Shown here: piece by piece, positions 8,634-18,457 of the stretch
How the letters are laid out: every line of letters begins with the position of its first letter
How positions within the stretch are numbered: position 1 is the stretch's first letter
DNA from: Candidatus Latescibacterota bacterium
GTDB taxonomy: Bacteria; Latescibacterota; UBA2968; GCA-2709665
Assembly (NCBI GenBank): GCA_021295655.1
Contig: JAGWBX010000015.1
Coordinates: 1-64,000, forward strand
Length of the DNA stretch: 64,000 nucleotides
Direction: 5' to 3'
Made by a program: the position numbers and the translations under genes
Notes under the pieces: generated by a model
What the model saw: only the letters and a program-made list of their open reading frames with translations
Database searches by the model: none
Told to the model about the DNA's origin: nothing

Positions 8634-9740
8634 ATGATCGTACAGACGCACCTCATCGGTTGCCGCAAGGAAGACCTGGACACCCCGGCGCTTCTGGTGG
8701 ACCTGCCCACGCTGGAACGCAACACCCGGAAGATGGCGGACACCATCATCCGGCAGGCGGGCGTCCGGTGGCGGCCCCACACAAAGGGCATGAAAACCCC
8801 GGCGCTGGCACACCGGCTGCTGGAAGCGGGCGCCATCGGGATTACCTGCGCCAAACTCGGCGAAGCCGAGGTGATGGCCGCGGGCGGCGTGAGAGATATC
8901 CTCATTGCCAACCAGATCGTGGGCCCCCGGAAAATCGCGCGCCTGGTCAATCTCCGCAGACATGCGGACGTGATGGTCTGCGTGGACAACGAGAACAACG
9001 TCCGTCAGCTGAACCTCGCGGCAGTGGAAAAAGGCGTCCGCGTCCGGGTGCTGATTGAAGTCGACGTGGGCATGAACCGCGCCGGCGTTGCGCCCGGTGA
9101 ACCCGTACTTTCGCTTGCGCAGATTGTCGCCGCCTGCCCGGGCCTGCAATTCTCAGGCCTGATGACGTGGGAAGCGCACACCCTGGCCATTGAGGATATT
9201 CACGAAAAGCGACGGCTTATTGCGGAATCCCTGTCCAGAATCACAACCAGCGCGGACCTGTGCCGGCGCAACGGCCTCCCTGTGGACATCGTCAGTTGCG
9301 GCGGCACCGGCACCTACTGGATCAGCGCCTTCCAACCCGGCATCACCGAAATCGAAGCCGGCGGCGGTATCTTCGGCGATATCCGGTACCGCACCGTTTT
9401 CGGGGTAAAACACGAATATGCCCTTACGGTCCTTTCGACGGTCACCAGCCGGCCCACGCCTGCACGCATCATCTGTGACGCGGGGAAGAAAACCATGAGC
9501 AGCGACGCCGCCGTTCCGGAGCCGATCGGCATCCCGAACGTCACATCCGTGGCTCTCTCGGCCGAACACGGAAAGATCGAACTGAGCGTACCTGCTCAGA
9601 CGCCGCGCGTCGGTGAAACCATTGAATTTGTGGCGGGCTACTCCGACACCACGGTTGTTCTGCATGACGAACTCTATGGCATTCGCGACGGTGCGGTTGA
9701 AGCCGTCTGGCCGCTTCCGGCCCGCGGACGCCTGCAGTGA
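8634..9740 (+). CDS. DSD1/D-threonine-aldolase-like PLP enzyme (alanine racemase fold)
   Basis: A 368-aa protein with the fold-type-III alanine-racemase N-terminal domain. The PLP lysine is K51 in RPHTKGMKT. The C-terminal domain resembles D-threonine aldolase and D-serine dehydratase, whose metal site is an HxD or HxC pair. Here the corresponding stretch appears as Y-S-D at 336-338, so the histidine ligand seems replaced by tyrosine. That makes a classical Zn/Mn-dependent aldolase or dehydratase less likely and leaves the reaction open. It lies 60 bp after the deacetylase on the same strand and may be co-transcribed. Confidence 0.85.
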   Translation: MIVQTHLIGCRKEDLDTPALLVDLPTLERNTRKMADTIIRQAGVRWRPHTKGMKTPALAHRLLEAGAIGITCAKLGEAEVMAAGGVRDILIANQIVGPRKIARLVNLRRHADVMVCVDNENNVRQLNLAAVEKGVRVRVLIEVDVGMNRAGVAPGEPVLSLAQIVAACPGLQFSGLMTWEAHTLAIEDIHEKRRLIAESLSRITTSADLCRRNGLPVDIVSCGGTGTYWISAFQPGITEIEAGGGIFGDIRYRTVFGVKHEYALTVLSTVTSRPTPARIICDAGKKTMSSDAAVPEPIGIPNVTSVALSAEHGKIELSVPAQTPRVGETIEFVAGYSDTTVVLHDELYGIRDGAVEAVWPLPARGRLQ

Positions 9741-9861
9741 CAACGCCCGCCCCTCACGGGTTTCTCCCTCTGCGGGAATCCACCAGGAAACGAACGGAAT
9801 CCTCCGGTCGAATCCGCAGTTTGCATCACCGGAATGACTCTCGGTTTCGCCCAGTTTTGTA

Positions 9862-9890
9862 TTGACGAATTTCGCTTAAATCGTTATAAT
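9862..9890 (+). promoter_or_regulatory. sigma70-type promoter for frdABCD
   Basis: TTGACG at 9862-9867 and TATAAT at 9885-9890 are separated by exactly 17 bases. The predicted transcription start near 9897 leaves a leader of about 38 bases to the frdA ATG. It is one of the best housekeeping promoters in the window. Confidence 0.8.
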
Positions 9891-9934
9891 AAGTGGTGTT
9901 TGCGAACGAACCGAACGCGATTCAGGGGACACAA

Positions 9935-11644
9935 ATGGACATACCGATTCACGACGTGCTTCTTGTCGGGGGCGGCGCCGCGGGTTTGCGCGCCGCCATC
10001 GCCGCGGCCGAGACCGATTCCAGCCTGAACGTCGCCGTCGTCTCCAAGGTCTACCCCATGCGCAGCCACACCGTCTCTGCCGAGGGCGGCGCGGCGGCCG
10101 TCATGCGCGAATACGACAATCTGGATCTGCACTCATTCGACACGATACGGGGCAGCGACTACCTGGCGGACCAGGACGTTGTCGAAGCCTTTGTAAAAGA
10201 AGCACAGGACGAATCCATTCAACTCGAACACTGGGGCTGCCCCTGGAGTCGGGATGAGGACGGTCGCGTCAGCGTACGGGCTTTCGGAGGCATGAGCGTA
10301 AAGCGAACGCTATACGCGGCGGACAAGACCGGCTTCCACATGTTGCACGCCCTGTTTCAGACCTCCCTCAAATACAACGCGGTCACCCGGTACGACGAGT
10401 GGTTCGTCACCTCCCTTCTGGTGGACGACGGCAGGGTCTGCGGCGTATCGGCACTGAACATGCGCACGGGCGGCGTCCACGCGATCGGCGCGAAAACCGT
10501 CATCATCTGTACCGGCGGCGGCGGCAAGATCTTTCCGTTTACAACGAACGCCGCCATAAAGAACGGCGACGGTATGGCCCTGGCCTACCGCATCGGGTGT
10601 CCATTGAAGGACATGGAGTTCGTCCAGTACCATCCCACCGGCCTCCCGGGTACGGGCATCCTGATGACGGAAGCCTCGCGAGGCGAAGGCGGCTATCTCG
10701 TCAACAACAAGGGTGAGCGCTACCTGAGCGAATACATACCCGGCAAAATGGAACTGGGCCCGCGCGATATCCTGTCCCGTGCCTTCATGTACGAAATGCG
10801 GGAGGGCCGCGTCTTCGACGGTCCCTATGGCAACTACGTCCACCTGGACCTGAGACATCTGGGCGAGAATGTCATCGACGAGAAGCTTCCGTTTGTGCGG
10901 GAACTGGCCAGGAACTACGTGGGGATCGATCCGGTCCGGGAGCCCATCCCCGTCCGCCCCGTCGTCCACTACATGATGGGCGGCGTTCATACGGACATCA
11001 ATGGCGTCACGCCCGTTCCGGGGCTCTACGCCGCCGGCGAAGCCGCATGCGTGAGTCTCAACGGCGCCAACCGGCTGGGCTCCAATTCCCTCACGGAGTG
11101 CCTCGTCTTCGGCGCGCGGGCGGGAAAGGTCGCCGCGGAATACGCCGGCAGCCAGCAATCCCCAGGCCCGGACACCCTCGAAAACCTCAACCGCGACGAG
11201 CGGCGGCGCATCGAACAGACGTACCTGCAGCCGCGCAACGGCAAGGAACGCGTTGCGGACATTCGTACCGAGATGCAGGCGGCCATGGAACGCGGCGCGG
11301 GAATCTTCCGCGATGAAGAGACGTTGAAGGAGACCTGCGAAATCCTGAGGAAACTTCAGGAACGGTTCCGCAACGTCGGCCTGGACGACACCTCCAGCGT
11401 ATTCAACACCGAACTCACGGCGGCGCTCGAACTGGGATTCATGCTGGATGCGGCCGAAGCGCTTGCGCACGCCGCCCTGGACCGCAGGGAATCCAGGGGT
11501 TCTCACTCCCGCTCGGATTTCGAGGACCGAAACGATGAGGAATACCTGAAACACTCATTGACGTACAGGACGGAAGCCGGTCCACGTACCGACTACCTAC
11601 CCGTAACGATCACGCGCTGGCAACCCGAAGAGCGCAAATACTGA
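9935..11644 (+). CDS. frdA: fumarate reductase flavoprotein subunit
   Basis: A 569-aa catalytic subunit of quinol:fumarate reductase. Seen: dinucleotide motif GGGAAG (12-17), SHTVSAEGG with the covalent-FAD histidine H45, HPTG (233-236), TEASRGEGG (245-253) and the catalytic arginine in GPRD (R277), then H345 and R380 of the substrate site. Start ATG 9935 is preceded by AGGGG. It heads frdABCD, with spacings and small anchors of the E. coli type. The enzyme reduces fumarate with menaquinol at the cytoplasmic face of the membrane, or can run as a succinate dehydrogenase; direction cannot be read from sequence, but E. coli-type anchors favour fumarate reduction. Confidence 0.95.
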   Translation: MDIPIHDVLLVGGGAAGLRAAIAAAETDSSLNVAVVSKVYPMRSHTVSAEGGAAAVMREYDNLDLHSFDTIRGSDYLADQDVVEAFVKEAQDESIQLEHWGCPWSRDEDGRVSVRAFGGMSVKRTLYAADKTGFHMLHALFQTSLKYNAVTRYDEWFVTSLLVDDGRVCGVSALNMRTGGVHAIGAKTVIICTGGGGKIFPFTTNAAIKNGDGMALAYRIGCPLKDMEFVQYHPTGLPGTGILMTEASRGEGGYLVNNKGERYLSEYIPGKMELGPRDILSRAFMYEMREGRVFDGPYGNYVHLDLRHLGENVIDEKLPFVRELARNYVGIDPVREPIPVRPVVHYMMGGVHTDINGVTPVPGLYAAGEAACVSLNGANRLGSNSLTECLVFGARAGKVAAEYAGSQQSPGPDTLENLNRDERRRIEQTYLQPRNGKERVADIRTEMQAAMERGAGIFRDEETLKETCEILRKLQERFRNVGLDDTSSVFNTELTAALELGFMLDAAEALAHAALDRRESRGSHSRSDFEDRNDEEYLKHSLTYRTEAGPRTDYLPVTITRWQPEERKY

Positions 11645-11679
11645 AATCCTGATCTCGTATCCCGCGCAAGGGGCAATTC

Positions 11680-12429
11680 ATGAGCAAGGGCAAGAACATT
11701 ACAATAACCGTTACCCGCTATCGCCCGGAACAGGAAGACGAACCCGTCGAACAGTCTTACGACGTCGAATTTCAGGACGACTGGGTGGTGCTGGACGGGC
11801 TGAACCATATCAAGGATCACATTGACGGTTCTCTCTCTTTCCGCTGGTCGTGCAGGATGGGTGTCTGCGGCAGTTGCGGCATGATGGTCAACGGCGAACC
11901 CAAGCTCTCCTGCGCCGCATTCCTGCGCGACTATTACCCGGGTGAAGTCCGTGTGGAACCCTTGCAGAATTTCCCCATTGTCCGGGACCTGATTATCGAC
12001 ATGACCGACTTTATGGATAAACTCAAAGCGGTGCAGCCCTGGATCATCCGGGAGGAAGAAAAACCCGTTTCGGAAGGGGAATACCTGCAGACGCCCGATG
12101 AACTGAAGGAATACAAGCAGTTCAGCATGTGCATCAATTGCATGCTCTGCTACGCCGCATGTCCGGTATACGGGCTGGAGACCGAATTCATCGGCCCCGC
12201 CGCCATTGCCCTGGGGCACCGGTACAACCTGGACTCCCGGGACAGCGGCCGGGAACGGCGTCAGCATGTCATCGCAAGCACCGAGGGGATCTGGGAATGT
12301 ACCTACATTGGAGAGTGCTCCGTGGTCTGTCCCAAAGACGTGGATCCCGCAGCCGCCATCCAGCGGAACAAGGTGGCCACCACCGGCGGCTGGTTCAAAT
12401 CCGTACTCCTGCCCTGGGGGAAGAAGTAA
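11680..12429 (+). CDS. frdB: fumarate reductase iron-sulfur subunit
   Basis: A 249-aa electron-transfer subunit. The 2Fe-2S ligands are C58, C63, C66 and C78. Two ferredoxin-type motifs follow, C151/C154/C157 with C161, and C207/C213 with C217. The spacing reproduces the 2Fe-2S, 4Fe-4S and 3Fe-4S clusters of E. coli FrdB. It passes electrons from quinol in the membrane anchors to FrdA. It sits 35 bases after frdA and one base before the frdC start, which implies one transcript. Confidence 0.95.
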   Translation: MSKGKNITITVTRYRPEQEDEPVEQSYDVEFQDDWVVLDGLNHIKDHIDGSLSFRWSCRMGVCGSCGMMVNGEPKLSCAAFLRDYYPGEVRVEPLQNFPIVRDLIIDMTDFMDKLKAVQPWIIREEEKPVSEGEYLQTPDELKEYKQFSMCINCMLCYAACPVYGLETEFIGPAAIALGHRYNLDSRDSGRERRQHVIASTEGIWECTYIGECSVVCPKDVDPAAAIQRNKVATTGGWFKSVLLPWGKK

Positions 12430-12430
12430 G

Positions 12431-12841
12431 ATGACGCGCGAAAACGAAACCGAACACAAGGCCTACGTACGCCCCGTGCCAATCACGTGGTGGCTGCATA
12501 ATCGCCGCTACTTCCTGTTCATGATCCGGGAATCGACCAGCGTGTTTATCGCCCTGTTTGTTGTGGTATATCTCTACCAGGTGTTTCTTGTTTCCAGGGG
12601 CGCGGAAGCCCACGATCTGTTCCAGGAATCGCTCCGGTCCGTACCGTTTGTCGTGGGTTATGCCGTCGTCCTGCTGTTTGCGTTGTACCACAGCATCACG
12701 TGGCTGGGTCTGTTACCCAAAATCCAGATTATTCGAATCGGACGCCTGACGGTACCGCCCTTTCTCGTGGGCCTCGGCGCCTATCTTTCCTGGATCGTCG
12801 CGTCGGCCGTCGTCGCCTGCCTGTTTCTGAACCTGACTTAG
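12431..12841 (+). CDS. frdC: fumarate reductase membrane anchor subunit C
   Basis: A 136-aa membrane protein with three predicted helices. The N-terminus (AYVRPVPITWW, then FMIREST) closely recalls E. coli FrdC, including the glutamate (E34) equivalent to the quinol-site Glu29. The length is close to the usual 130 aa. The ATG at 12431 begins one base after the frdB stop codon. With FrdD it anchors FrdAB and forms the quinone site. The four-subunit layout without an obvious haem-ligand set points to the haem-free type D complex. Confidence 0.9.
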   Translation: MTRENETEHKAYVRPVPITWWLHNRRYFLFMIRESTSVFIALFVVVYLYQVFLVSRGAEAHDLFQESLRSVPFVVGYAVVLLFALYHSITWLGLLPKIQIIRIGRLTVPPFLVGLGAYLSWIVASAVVACLFLNLT

Positions 12842-12864
12842 CAGCCTGTTGATAGGGGGAGTCC

Positions 12865-13221
12865 GTGTACAAGGAAGACAGGTCCGAACCCTTCTGGTGG
12901 GGCATGTTCTCTCTGGGCGGCGTGATCGCCGCGCTGCTGATACCCGTTCACGTCTTTTTCATCGGGCTGGCCGTGCCGCTCGGCCTGATCGACGGGAGCC
13001 TGCTCGAATACAGCCGGATGAAATCCCTGCTCGCGAATCCGCTTGTCAAGGTCTACCTGTTTGTTCTCATTGTCCCCCCGCTTTTTCACGCCGCCCACCG
13101 CATTCGCTTCTCGCTGCACGAAATGGGCATCCGGAAACTGCTGCTCTCGCTGGACGTCCTCTGCTATGGCGGCGCCCTCCTCGGCACGGCGGCTACGCTG
13201 TACGTTCTGTGGGTGATTTGA
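12865..13221 (+). CDS. frdD: fumarate reductase membrane anchor subunit D
   Basis: A 118-aa protein with three hydrophobic segments and the motif EPFWWGMFSLGGV, which matches the start of E. coli FrdD (119 aa). The start is GTG 12865 behind a strong GGGGGAG. It completes the frdABCD operon; 69 bp later an unrelated secreted protein begins, possibly on the same transcript. Its role is membrane anchoring and quinol binding together with FrdC. Confidence 0.9.
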   Translation: MYKEDRSEPFWWGMFSLGGVIAALLIPVHVFFIGLAVPLGLIDGSLLEYSRMKSLLANPLVKVYLFVLIVPPLFHAAHRIRFSLHEMGIRKLLLSLDVLCYGGALLGTAATLYVLWVI

Positions 13222-13290
13222 CGGTCCTTCCGAAAACAACCTGAACCTTCAGGCCGTGTACACCGGACGTTTCGAGTAACGAGATCGCCT

Positions 13291-14607
13291 ATGAAACCCG
13301 CATCAGTCAAACCGTCTTCAACCGCGGTGTGGATGGCGGTGTTCCTGTGGATCGTGATTCCGGCTCTCAGTACCGCCGCCCGTGCATCGGATAGCCCTCC
13401 GGACGCCGTCTACAGCAAAGTGCGCGCCTCTGTTGTCGTTCTGGACGTGGAAAGAAGAGACGGTTCCCGGATACGGGGAATGGGCTTTCTGGCCATGGAC
13501 AGCCGAATCGCGGTTACGACGTTGGATCTTGTCGACGACGCGGTCCGGGTTGTCGCCAGATTCGAGTCCGGCGAGGAGTTCGGGGTCTCGGGCCTGATCG
13601 ACAAAGACGAAAAACGAAACGTTGCGCTGGTTAGAATCAAGGTCTTTGGCAGGCCGCTGCTTGAACTGGCCGCCCGGGACCCGGTTGAAATCAAAGCAAC
13701 CTATATCGTCGAGACGGTCGAGGGGGAGGCGTTCAGGCTTGTCGCCGGCAGGATGAATCCCGCCGAAACCGTCGACGGCGTGCGGTCCTATCCCCTCGGC
13801 GCCGCCGTGTCAGAAGGCGGCAACGGAGGACCGCTGTTAGACGAATCCGGACGCGTTTTCGGCGTGGTATCGACCCGGTCGAGCGAAGGGCAGGAGACCG
13901 GCCGCGCAATTCCGTCCGTATATGCGCTGGGCCTCGATCACACGTTGCCCACCCGGCCCTGGCAGGCCCGGCCCTGCCCTGCCCACACCGCGACGATGTC
14001 TGAACCTGTCGCCGAGGAAGAACCGGACCCGAGCGCCATCCGGTTTCGCTTCTACCGGGCGGAAGGCCAGCGATTCAGCAACGTCAACCGCAACCTGTGG
14101 ACGGAGTCCATTCTCTGGTGGGTGGACAATATTCAGAATAAGTGCGGCGGAAACCCCGACGTCGGCGCCACGGATGACCTGGGCGTCGACGCTGTTGCGA
14201 TACCGCCTGAAAAAGCCCGGTTCACAACCCGGACAACGGGGTGGAAATCCTGGGTTCTTGGCAAGGACAGCCTGCGGGAATATATCGCGAGGACGGAACG
14301 CCACCGTGATTTTCACATCGGCGTTTTTGAGGAAGTCAGGTACAAACCTTCGCCGGAGGAGAAATCGCGTGCCGTTGCGGGCGTGTACGTCCCGCCGAAC
14401 GTCCTCGGTCTTTACTTTAAAGCCACGCGGATCAACGAAGACGAACGCGCACACCTGATCGGCTACCTTTTCGGCCTGGACGGCAACGATGGCGGGGTCA
14501 TGTCCTCGAGATTTCCCCGCGGCCCCGGTTCACCCGCCGTCTACGGCAACATGACCGAATGGCCGCCGCACTGGTGCGCTAAAATCGCGGAATATCTGGA
14601 TCAATAA
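13291..14607 (+). CDS. exported trypsin-fold protein with all catalytic residues replaced
   Basis: A 438-aa protein with a signal peptide (about residues 1-32) and an N-terminal domain of the HtrA/DegP-like serine protease fold. The usual catalytic motifs are degenerate: TTLDLVDD stands where TNAHVV is expected, NVALVRI where DLAVLRI is expected, and GGNGGPLL where GNSGGPLL is expected. So His, Asp and Ser all appear lost. The C-terminal 200 residues match no family I know and contain WTESILWWVDN and conserved cysteines. It may be a binding or scaffolding pseudoprotease in the periplasm. A terminator follows at 14630. Confidence 0.7.
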   Translation: MKPASVKPSSTAVWMAVFLWIVIPALSTAARASDSPPDAVYSKVRASVVVLDVERRDGSRIRGMGFLAMDSRIAVTTLDLVDDAVRVVARFESGEEFGVSGLIDKDEKRNVALVRIKVFGRPLLELAARDPVEIKATYIVETVEGEAFRLVAGRMNPAETVDGVRSYPLGAAVSEGGNGGPLLDESGRVFGVVSTRSSEGQETGRAIPSVYALGLDHTLPTRPWQARPCPAHTATMSEPVAEEEPDPSAIRFRFYRAEGQRFSNVNRNLWTESILWWVDNIQNKCGGNPDVGATDDLGVDAVAIPPEKARFTTRTTGWKSWVLGKDSLREYIARTERHRDFHIGVFEEVRYKPSPEEKSRAVAGVYVPPNVLGLYFKATRINEDERAHLIGYLFGLDGNDGGVMSSRFPRGPGSPAVYGNMTEWPPHWCAKIAEYLDQ

Positions 14608-14629
14608 TCCGGTTTTCAAAGTAATGAAC

Positions 14630-14662
14630 GAAAGGCCCGGCAGATTCCCTGCCGGGCCTTTC
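14630..14662. terminator. bidirectional intrinsic terminator
   Basis: A near-perfect stem GAAAGGCCCGGCAG (14630-14643) and CTGCCGGGCCTTTC (14649-14662) with a five-base loop. It lies between two convergent genes (the pseudoprotease and fumC) and is flanked by short A/T runs, so it can stop transcription from both sides. Confidence 0.75.
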
Positions 14663-14704
14663 GTATAAGCTCAAACTGCCATTCAATGCCGCACCCGGTC
14701 CCCG

Positions 14705-16099
14705 TTATCCGCCCGGCCCCGTCATCTCTTCAGGCCGGACCGCGGCATCGAACGCGTCCCCGTCCATCATTCCGAGCGCCACTGCGGACTCCCGAAGCGT
14801 CAGGTTCTCGTCAAACGCTTTCTTGGCCACCGCTGCCGCGTTGTCGTATCCAATCTGAGGATTCAGCGCCGTGACAAGCATGAGCGACCGTTCCAGGTGG
14901 TTCCGGATATTCTCCCGGTTCGGTTCAATGCCCACCGCGCAGTGATCGTTGAACGCTGCGCAGGCATCGGCCAGCAGTCGCACAGACTGCAGCAGATTGT
15001 AGATGATGAGCGGTTTGAATACGTTCAGTTCGAAATTCCCCGAGGACCCGCCCACCGCAATCGCCATATCGTTTCCAATGACCTGCCCGGCCACCATCGT
15101 CATCGCTTCGCACTGCGTGGGGTTCACTTTCCCGGGCATGATCGAACTGCCTGGTTCGTTGGCCGGGAGCGTTAACTCGCCAATGCCGCAGCGCGGCCCC
15201 GAAGCCAGCCACCGGGTGTCGTTGGCGATTTTCATCAGCGAGCAAGCCAGCGTCTTCAGTGCGCCACTGGTTTCCACCATCGCGTCGTGCGCGGCCAGCG
15301 ACTCGAACTTGTTGTTGGCGGAAACAAATGGATGGCCGGTCAGCCCGGCAATCCGTGCGGCGGCCCGGTCGGCGAATTTCGGATGCGTATTCAGCCCGGT
15401 GCCGACAGCCGTTCCGCCGAGCGCGAGTTCATTGAGATTGGAAAGACATCGCTCAACCCGCTCCAGGCCCTTCGTCAACTGTGTCACGTATCCCGAAAAC
15501 TCCTGGCCGAGCGTCAGCGGAACGGCGTCCATCAGGTGAGTACGGCCAATCTTGATAATGTCTTCAAACCGGTCCGCCTTGCCGGACAGCGTATCCCGCA
15601 GCTTTTCGACCATGGGTATCAACCGCCCGTGAATCTCGCCTACGGCCGCGATATGCATTGCCGCGGGAAAGGTGTCGTTTGATGATTGCGCCATATTCAC
15701 GTCGTCATTCGGATGAATCGGATCTTTGCTGCCCATCCGTTTGCCGGCAATCTGAATGGCCCGGTTGGATATGACTTCGTTGGCGTTCATGTTCGTCTGC
15801 GTGCCGCTTCCGGTCTGCCAGATCCGGAGCGGAAAGTGGTCGTTCAGCTTACCCTCGATGACTTCATCGGCCGCCTGCACGATGAGGTCCGCTTTATCCG
15901 GCGAGAGCTTTCCCAGTTCACGGTTAACAATCGCTGCCGCTTTTTTCAGAATGCCGAACGCCCGGATCAACTCCCGTGGCATGCGTTCTTCGCCAATATC
16001 GAAATGAATCAGCGCCCTGGCCGTCTGGGCGCCGTAATACCGGTCGTCCGGAACCTGAATTTCTCCCATACTGTCCGTCTCGATCCTGTATCCCTGCAT
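14705..16099 (-). CDS. fumC: class II fumarate hydratase
   Basis: A 464-aa enzyme of the aspartase/fumarase superfamily with the signature [13 protein letters not shown] and the upstream motifs [14 protein letters not shown] and HPNDDVN. It interconverts malate and fumarate in the cytoplasm. I choose ATG 16099 because GGAGAAGGAGAG directly precedes it; a longer in-frame extension to 16186 lacks a site. Its product feeds fumarate reductase encoded 3 kb away, making a malate-to-succinate branch. A LysR regulator is divergent from it across a 300-bp AT-rich region, a classic arrangement for local control. Confidence 0.95.
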   Translation of the reverse strand: MQGYRIETDSMGEIQVPDDRYYGAQTARALIHFDIGEERMPRELIRAFGILKKAAAIVNRELGKLSPDKADLIVQAADEVIEGKLNDHFPLRIWQTGSGTQTNMNANEVISNRAIQIAGKRMGSKDPIHPNDDVNMAQSSNDTFPAAMHIAAVGEIHGRLIPMVEKLRDTLSGKADRFEDIIKIGRTHLMDAVPLTLGQEFSGYVTQLTKGLERVERCLSNLNELALGGTAVGTGLNTHPKFADRAAARIAGLTGHPFVSANNKFESLAAHDAMVETSGALKTLACSLMKIANDTRWLASGPRCGIGELTLPANEPGSSIMPGKVNPTQCEAMTMVAGQVIGNDMAIAVGGSSGNFELNVFKPLIIYNLLQSVRLLADACAAFNDHCAVGIEPNRENIRNHLERSLMLVTALNPQIGYDNAAAVAKKAFDENLTLRESAVALGMMDGDAFDAAVRPEEMTGPGG

Positions 16100-16401
16100 C
16101 TCTCCTTCTCCTGTCGAATGGTGCGTCCGTGCAAGATTAGACATTGTCGGGCATTTCAAGATACAAAATCGGTACATACCCGGCAACTACATCCGATCCA
16201 TTCAGGACGAACAACAAGAAATATTATGGTATATATTATTTTCTTGCTTTCAAAATTACTCTTTCTTATCTTCTATCTTCCTCGCGCATCGCGCCTGGCG
16301 AGACAGTCCTCACGGCGCTTCCACCTCTGCCGGCCTATCGTTCCGAACAATACGCCAGCGAAAGAAAGGCCCGGCAGGAATCAACCGAAGGAGACGTTCA
16401 C
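16100..16401. promoter_or_regulatory. divergent fumC/lysR control region
   Basis: A roughly 300-bp spacer between fumC (-) and the LysR gene (+) with a strongly AT-rich core near 16200-16270 containing an imperfect dyad around TATTATGGTATATATTA. LysR proteins usually bind T-N11-A sites in such divergent regions. No definite -35/-10 pair was assigned. Confidence 0.4.
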
Positions 16402-17319
16402 GTGTTGATCCAGAGCCTGAAAATTTTCTGCGACCTCATCGATACCCAGAGTTTCTCAAAGACGGCAGTCCTGAATGGCGTTACGCAGTCGGCAGTCAGC
16501 CAGCAGATCAAGAGCATTGAACAACGGCAGGGCAGGCCGCTGCTGGAACGCCATAAACGAAAGATCGGCCTTACCAGGGAGGGTGAGGTGTTCTACAAGG
16601 GCGCCGGTGACATCGTCAGGCGCTACGACGAGATGTTACAACGCGTCGAAGCTCTGGACGGCGTCGTCTCGGGCACCGTCCGTCTTTCTTCCATTTACAG
16701 CGTTGGCATGCGTGAGCTCGGACCCTATCTCAAGACCTATCTCAAAGCCTTCCCCAGGGTCAACTTCCGGCTGGACTACAATCACACCCCGCGTATCTAC
16801 GATGACGTTGCCAGCGGCGAGATTGACTTCGGCGTGGTCGCCTTTCCCAGACCCCACCGAAATATCAAGATTATCCCCTTTTCCGAAGACAATATGGTGG
16901 TGGCATGTCCACCCGCGAACCCACTCGCGGCACGGGACCGCGTCAGCCTGAACGACATCGGCGATCATCCGCTCATCCTGTTCTCCCAGGAAACCCATAC
17001 CCGCCATGCGCTGGACGGGTTCTTCCGGAAACATCGCATCCAGCCCGATATCGTGATGGAATTCGATCACATCGATACCATCAAGGATGCCGTGGAAGTG
17101 GACCTCGGCATTTCGATCCTGCCCGAACACTCGGTAAACCTGGAACACAAGGAAGGCAGCTTGAAGGCGCTGACCATCGAAGGCGACGTACTCACCAGAC
17201 CTCTGGGCATCCTGCACAAACGCGGCCGAAGCCTGTCCATAGCGGCACGAAAACTCCTCGACGTTCTCACCAACGGGAAGACCCCGGTCGGCGAATCGCA
17301 GTTACAGGCCGCCGGATAG
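16402..17319 (+). CDS. LysR-family transcriptional regulator
   Basis: A 305-aa protein with an N-terminal winged helix-turn-helix (residues about 1-60, FSKTAVLNGVTQSAVSQQIK) and a periplasmic-binding-like effector domain. I place the start at GTG 16402, eight bases after AAGGAG; the frame extends upstream to 16144 but that part is AT-rich intergenic sequence. Divergence from fumC suggests control of fumC and its own gene, possibly in response to a C4-dicarboxylate or related metabolite; that is inference. CbbR and CysB-like members share this size, and no closer subfamily can be named. Confidence 0.88.
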   Translation: MLIQSLKIFCDLIDTQSFSKTAVLNGVTQSAVSQQIKSIEQRQGRPLLERHKRKIGLTREGEVFYKGAGDIVRRYDEMLQRVEALDGVVSGTVRLSSIYSVGMRELGPYLKTYLKAFPRVNFRLDYNHTPRIYDDVASGEIDFGVVAFPRPHRNIKIIPFSEDNMVVACPPANPLAARDRVSLNDIGDHPLILFSQETHTRHALDGFFRKHRIQPDIVMEFDHIDTIKDAVEVDLGISILPEHSVNLEHKEGSLKALTIEGDVLTRPLGILHKRGRSLSIAARKLLDVLTNGKTPVGESQLQAAG

Positions 17320-17416
17320 GCCCGGATGCACCGGCGGATTCATGCGCTTCCATTCCGAAAACGACGATCGGGTGCGGTCGTCCTGCCGGAACGGTCAACG
17401 CGTCAAGCCGTTATTC

Positions 17417-18115
17417 TCAACGGCCATCGCCGGCGACCATCTCCTGAATCAGGAATCGGATGAACCGCACTCCCGTGCGGAACGAAGGCGCCTTCGACTC
17501 CCCTCCAACCCGGTCTCCCTCCCTCGTAGGAATCTCTTCAATTCGCATCCTCCGCTTCATCGCGCGGATCGTCATCTCGTATTCGATCGTATACCCCGTC
17601 GATCCGGGATCGAGCTGCAGAAATGCTTCCCGCGTAATTCCGCGAAATCCGTTTATCGTGTCCGTCACGTAAGATTCCCGATTCCAGATTGAATTGGCGA
17701 TCCACGTAAACACCTGATTCGTCCATTTTCTAAGCGGCAGCGAGTCGTCGTCCTCCTCGTTCCGCGAGCCAGGAAGGAAACGCGACGCGATCGCCATATC
17801 GGCTTCGTTTTCCAACGCATCAAAGAGCCGGGGGATATCGTTCGGATCTTCGTTCCCGTCGGGGCTGAAGAAAACCAGACACGCTCCGCTCGACGCCCGG
17901 ACCGCCGCGCGAAACGCCTCGCCCCTCCCGGGCCTTTGCTGCTCCACCAGCCGGACGCGGTTGGACGCCAGGACGTCCCGGGTGCCGTCCGTAGACCCTC
18001 CGTCGACGGCGAGTACCTCGTCGGCCATGGTTGAAAGGTCGCGTCCGGCCGAAAACAGCCACCGAACGCCCTCGACCTCGTTGAGCGTGAGCAGAACAAC
18101 CGTGCGTCTGGCCAT
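17417..18115 (-). CDS. family 2 glycosyltransferase
   Basis: A 232-aa GT-A domain resembling dolichyl-phosphate mannosyltransferase-like GT2 enzymes. The nucleotide-sugar region VDGGSTDGT is at about 35-43, and a DGNEDPND acidic segment follows. There are no membrane helices. Start ATG 18115 is preceded by AGGGGT; an ATG at 18151 is possible. It lies downstream of the DegT and epimerase genes on the same strand, separated by hairpin-rich repeats. It may transfer the deoxysugar those genes make, but a separate role is equally possible. Confidence 0.85.
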   Translation of the reverse strand: MARRTVVLLTLNEVEGVRWLFSAGRDLSTMADEVLAVDGGSTDGTRDVLASNRVRLVEQQRPGRGEAFRAAVRASSGACLVFFSPDGNEDPNDIPRLFDALENEADMAIASRFLPGSRNEEDDDSLPLRKWTNQVFTWIANSIWNRESYVTDTINGFRGITREAFLQLDPGSTGYTIEYEMTIRAMKRRMRIEEIPTREGDRVGGESKAPSFRTGVRFIRFLIQEMVAGDGR

Positions 18116-18457
18116 CGGGCACCCCTGAACCGGAAGTCGGCCGGTGTTCATTCGCCCGGATTGAGCAGGGAAAATCGTCCGAACGGAAGGAGTAAAAGCA
18201 GCGATCAGCAATCAGCGGTCAGCGGTCAGCCAAAAGCAACAACCGAATCAGTTGACGTCAGTGCTATTTTGTGAACGACCGCGAATCGCGCAGACCTCTC
18301 TCCCCGGCCCTCTCTCCTGCAGGAGAGAGGGAGAAAAAGCAGGTTTCGCGTGCCGGACATCTAAAAATACCCTGTTCGAAGAGACAACGCTGGTCCGGCT
18401 ACATCGCAAAACCACGCCATCCGCCAGTTGCCATTCCCCCTTCCTTCAGGAAGGGGG
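18116..18457. repeat. intergenic region with palindromic repeats
   Basis: No gene. It contains direct CAGCGGT repeats near 18205-18233, a perfect 24-bp palindrome at 18308-18331 centred on CTGCAG, and a hairpin CCCCCTTCCT (18436-18445) with AGGAAGGGGG (18448-18457) whose edge touches the stop codon of the DegT gene. The last may act as a terminator or 3'-end stabiliser for that minus-strand gene, though no T-tract follows. Confidence 0.6.

Noticed and set aside
10310..11554. Minus-strand frame opposite frdA
   Set aside because: The frdA reading carries every catalytic motif; the antisense frame has none.
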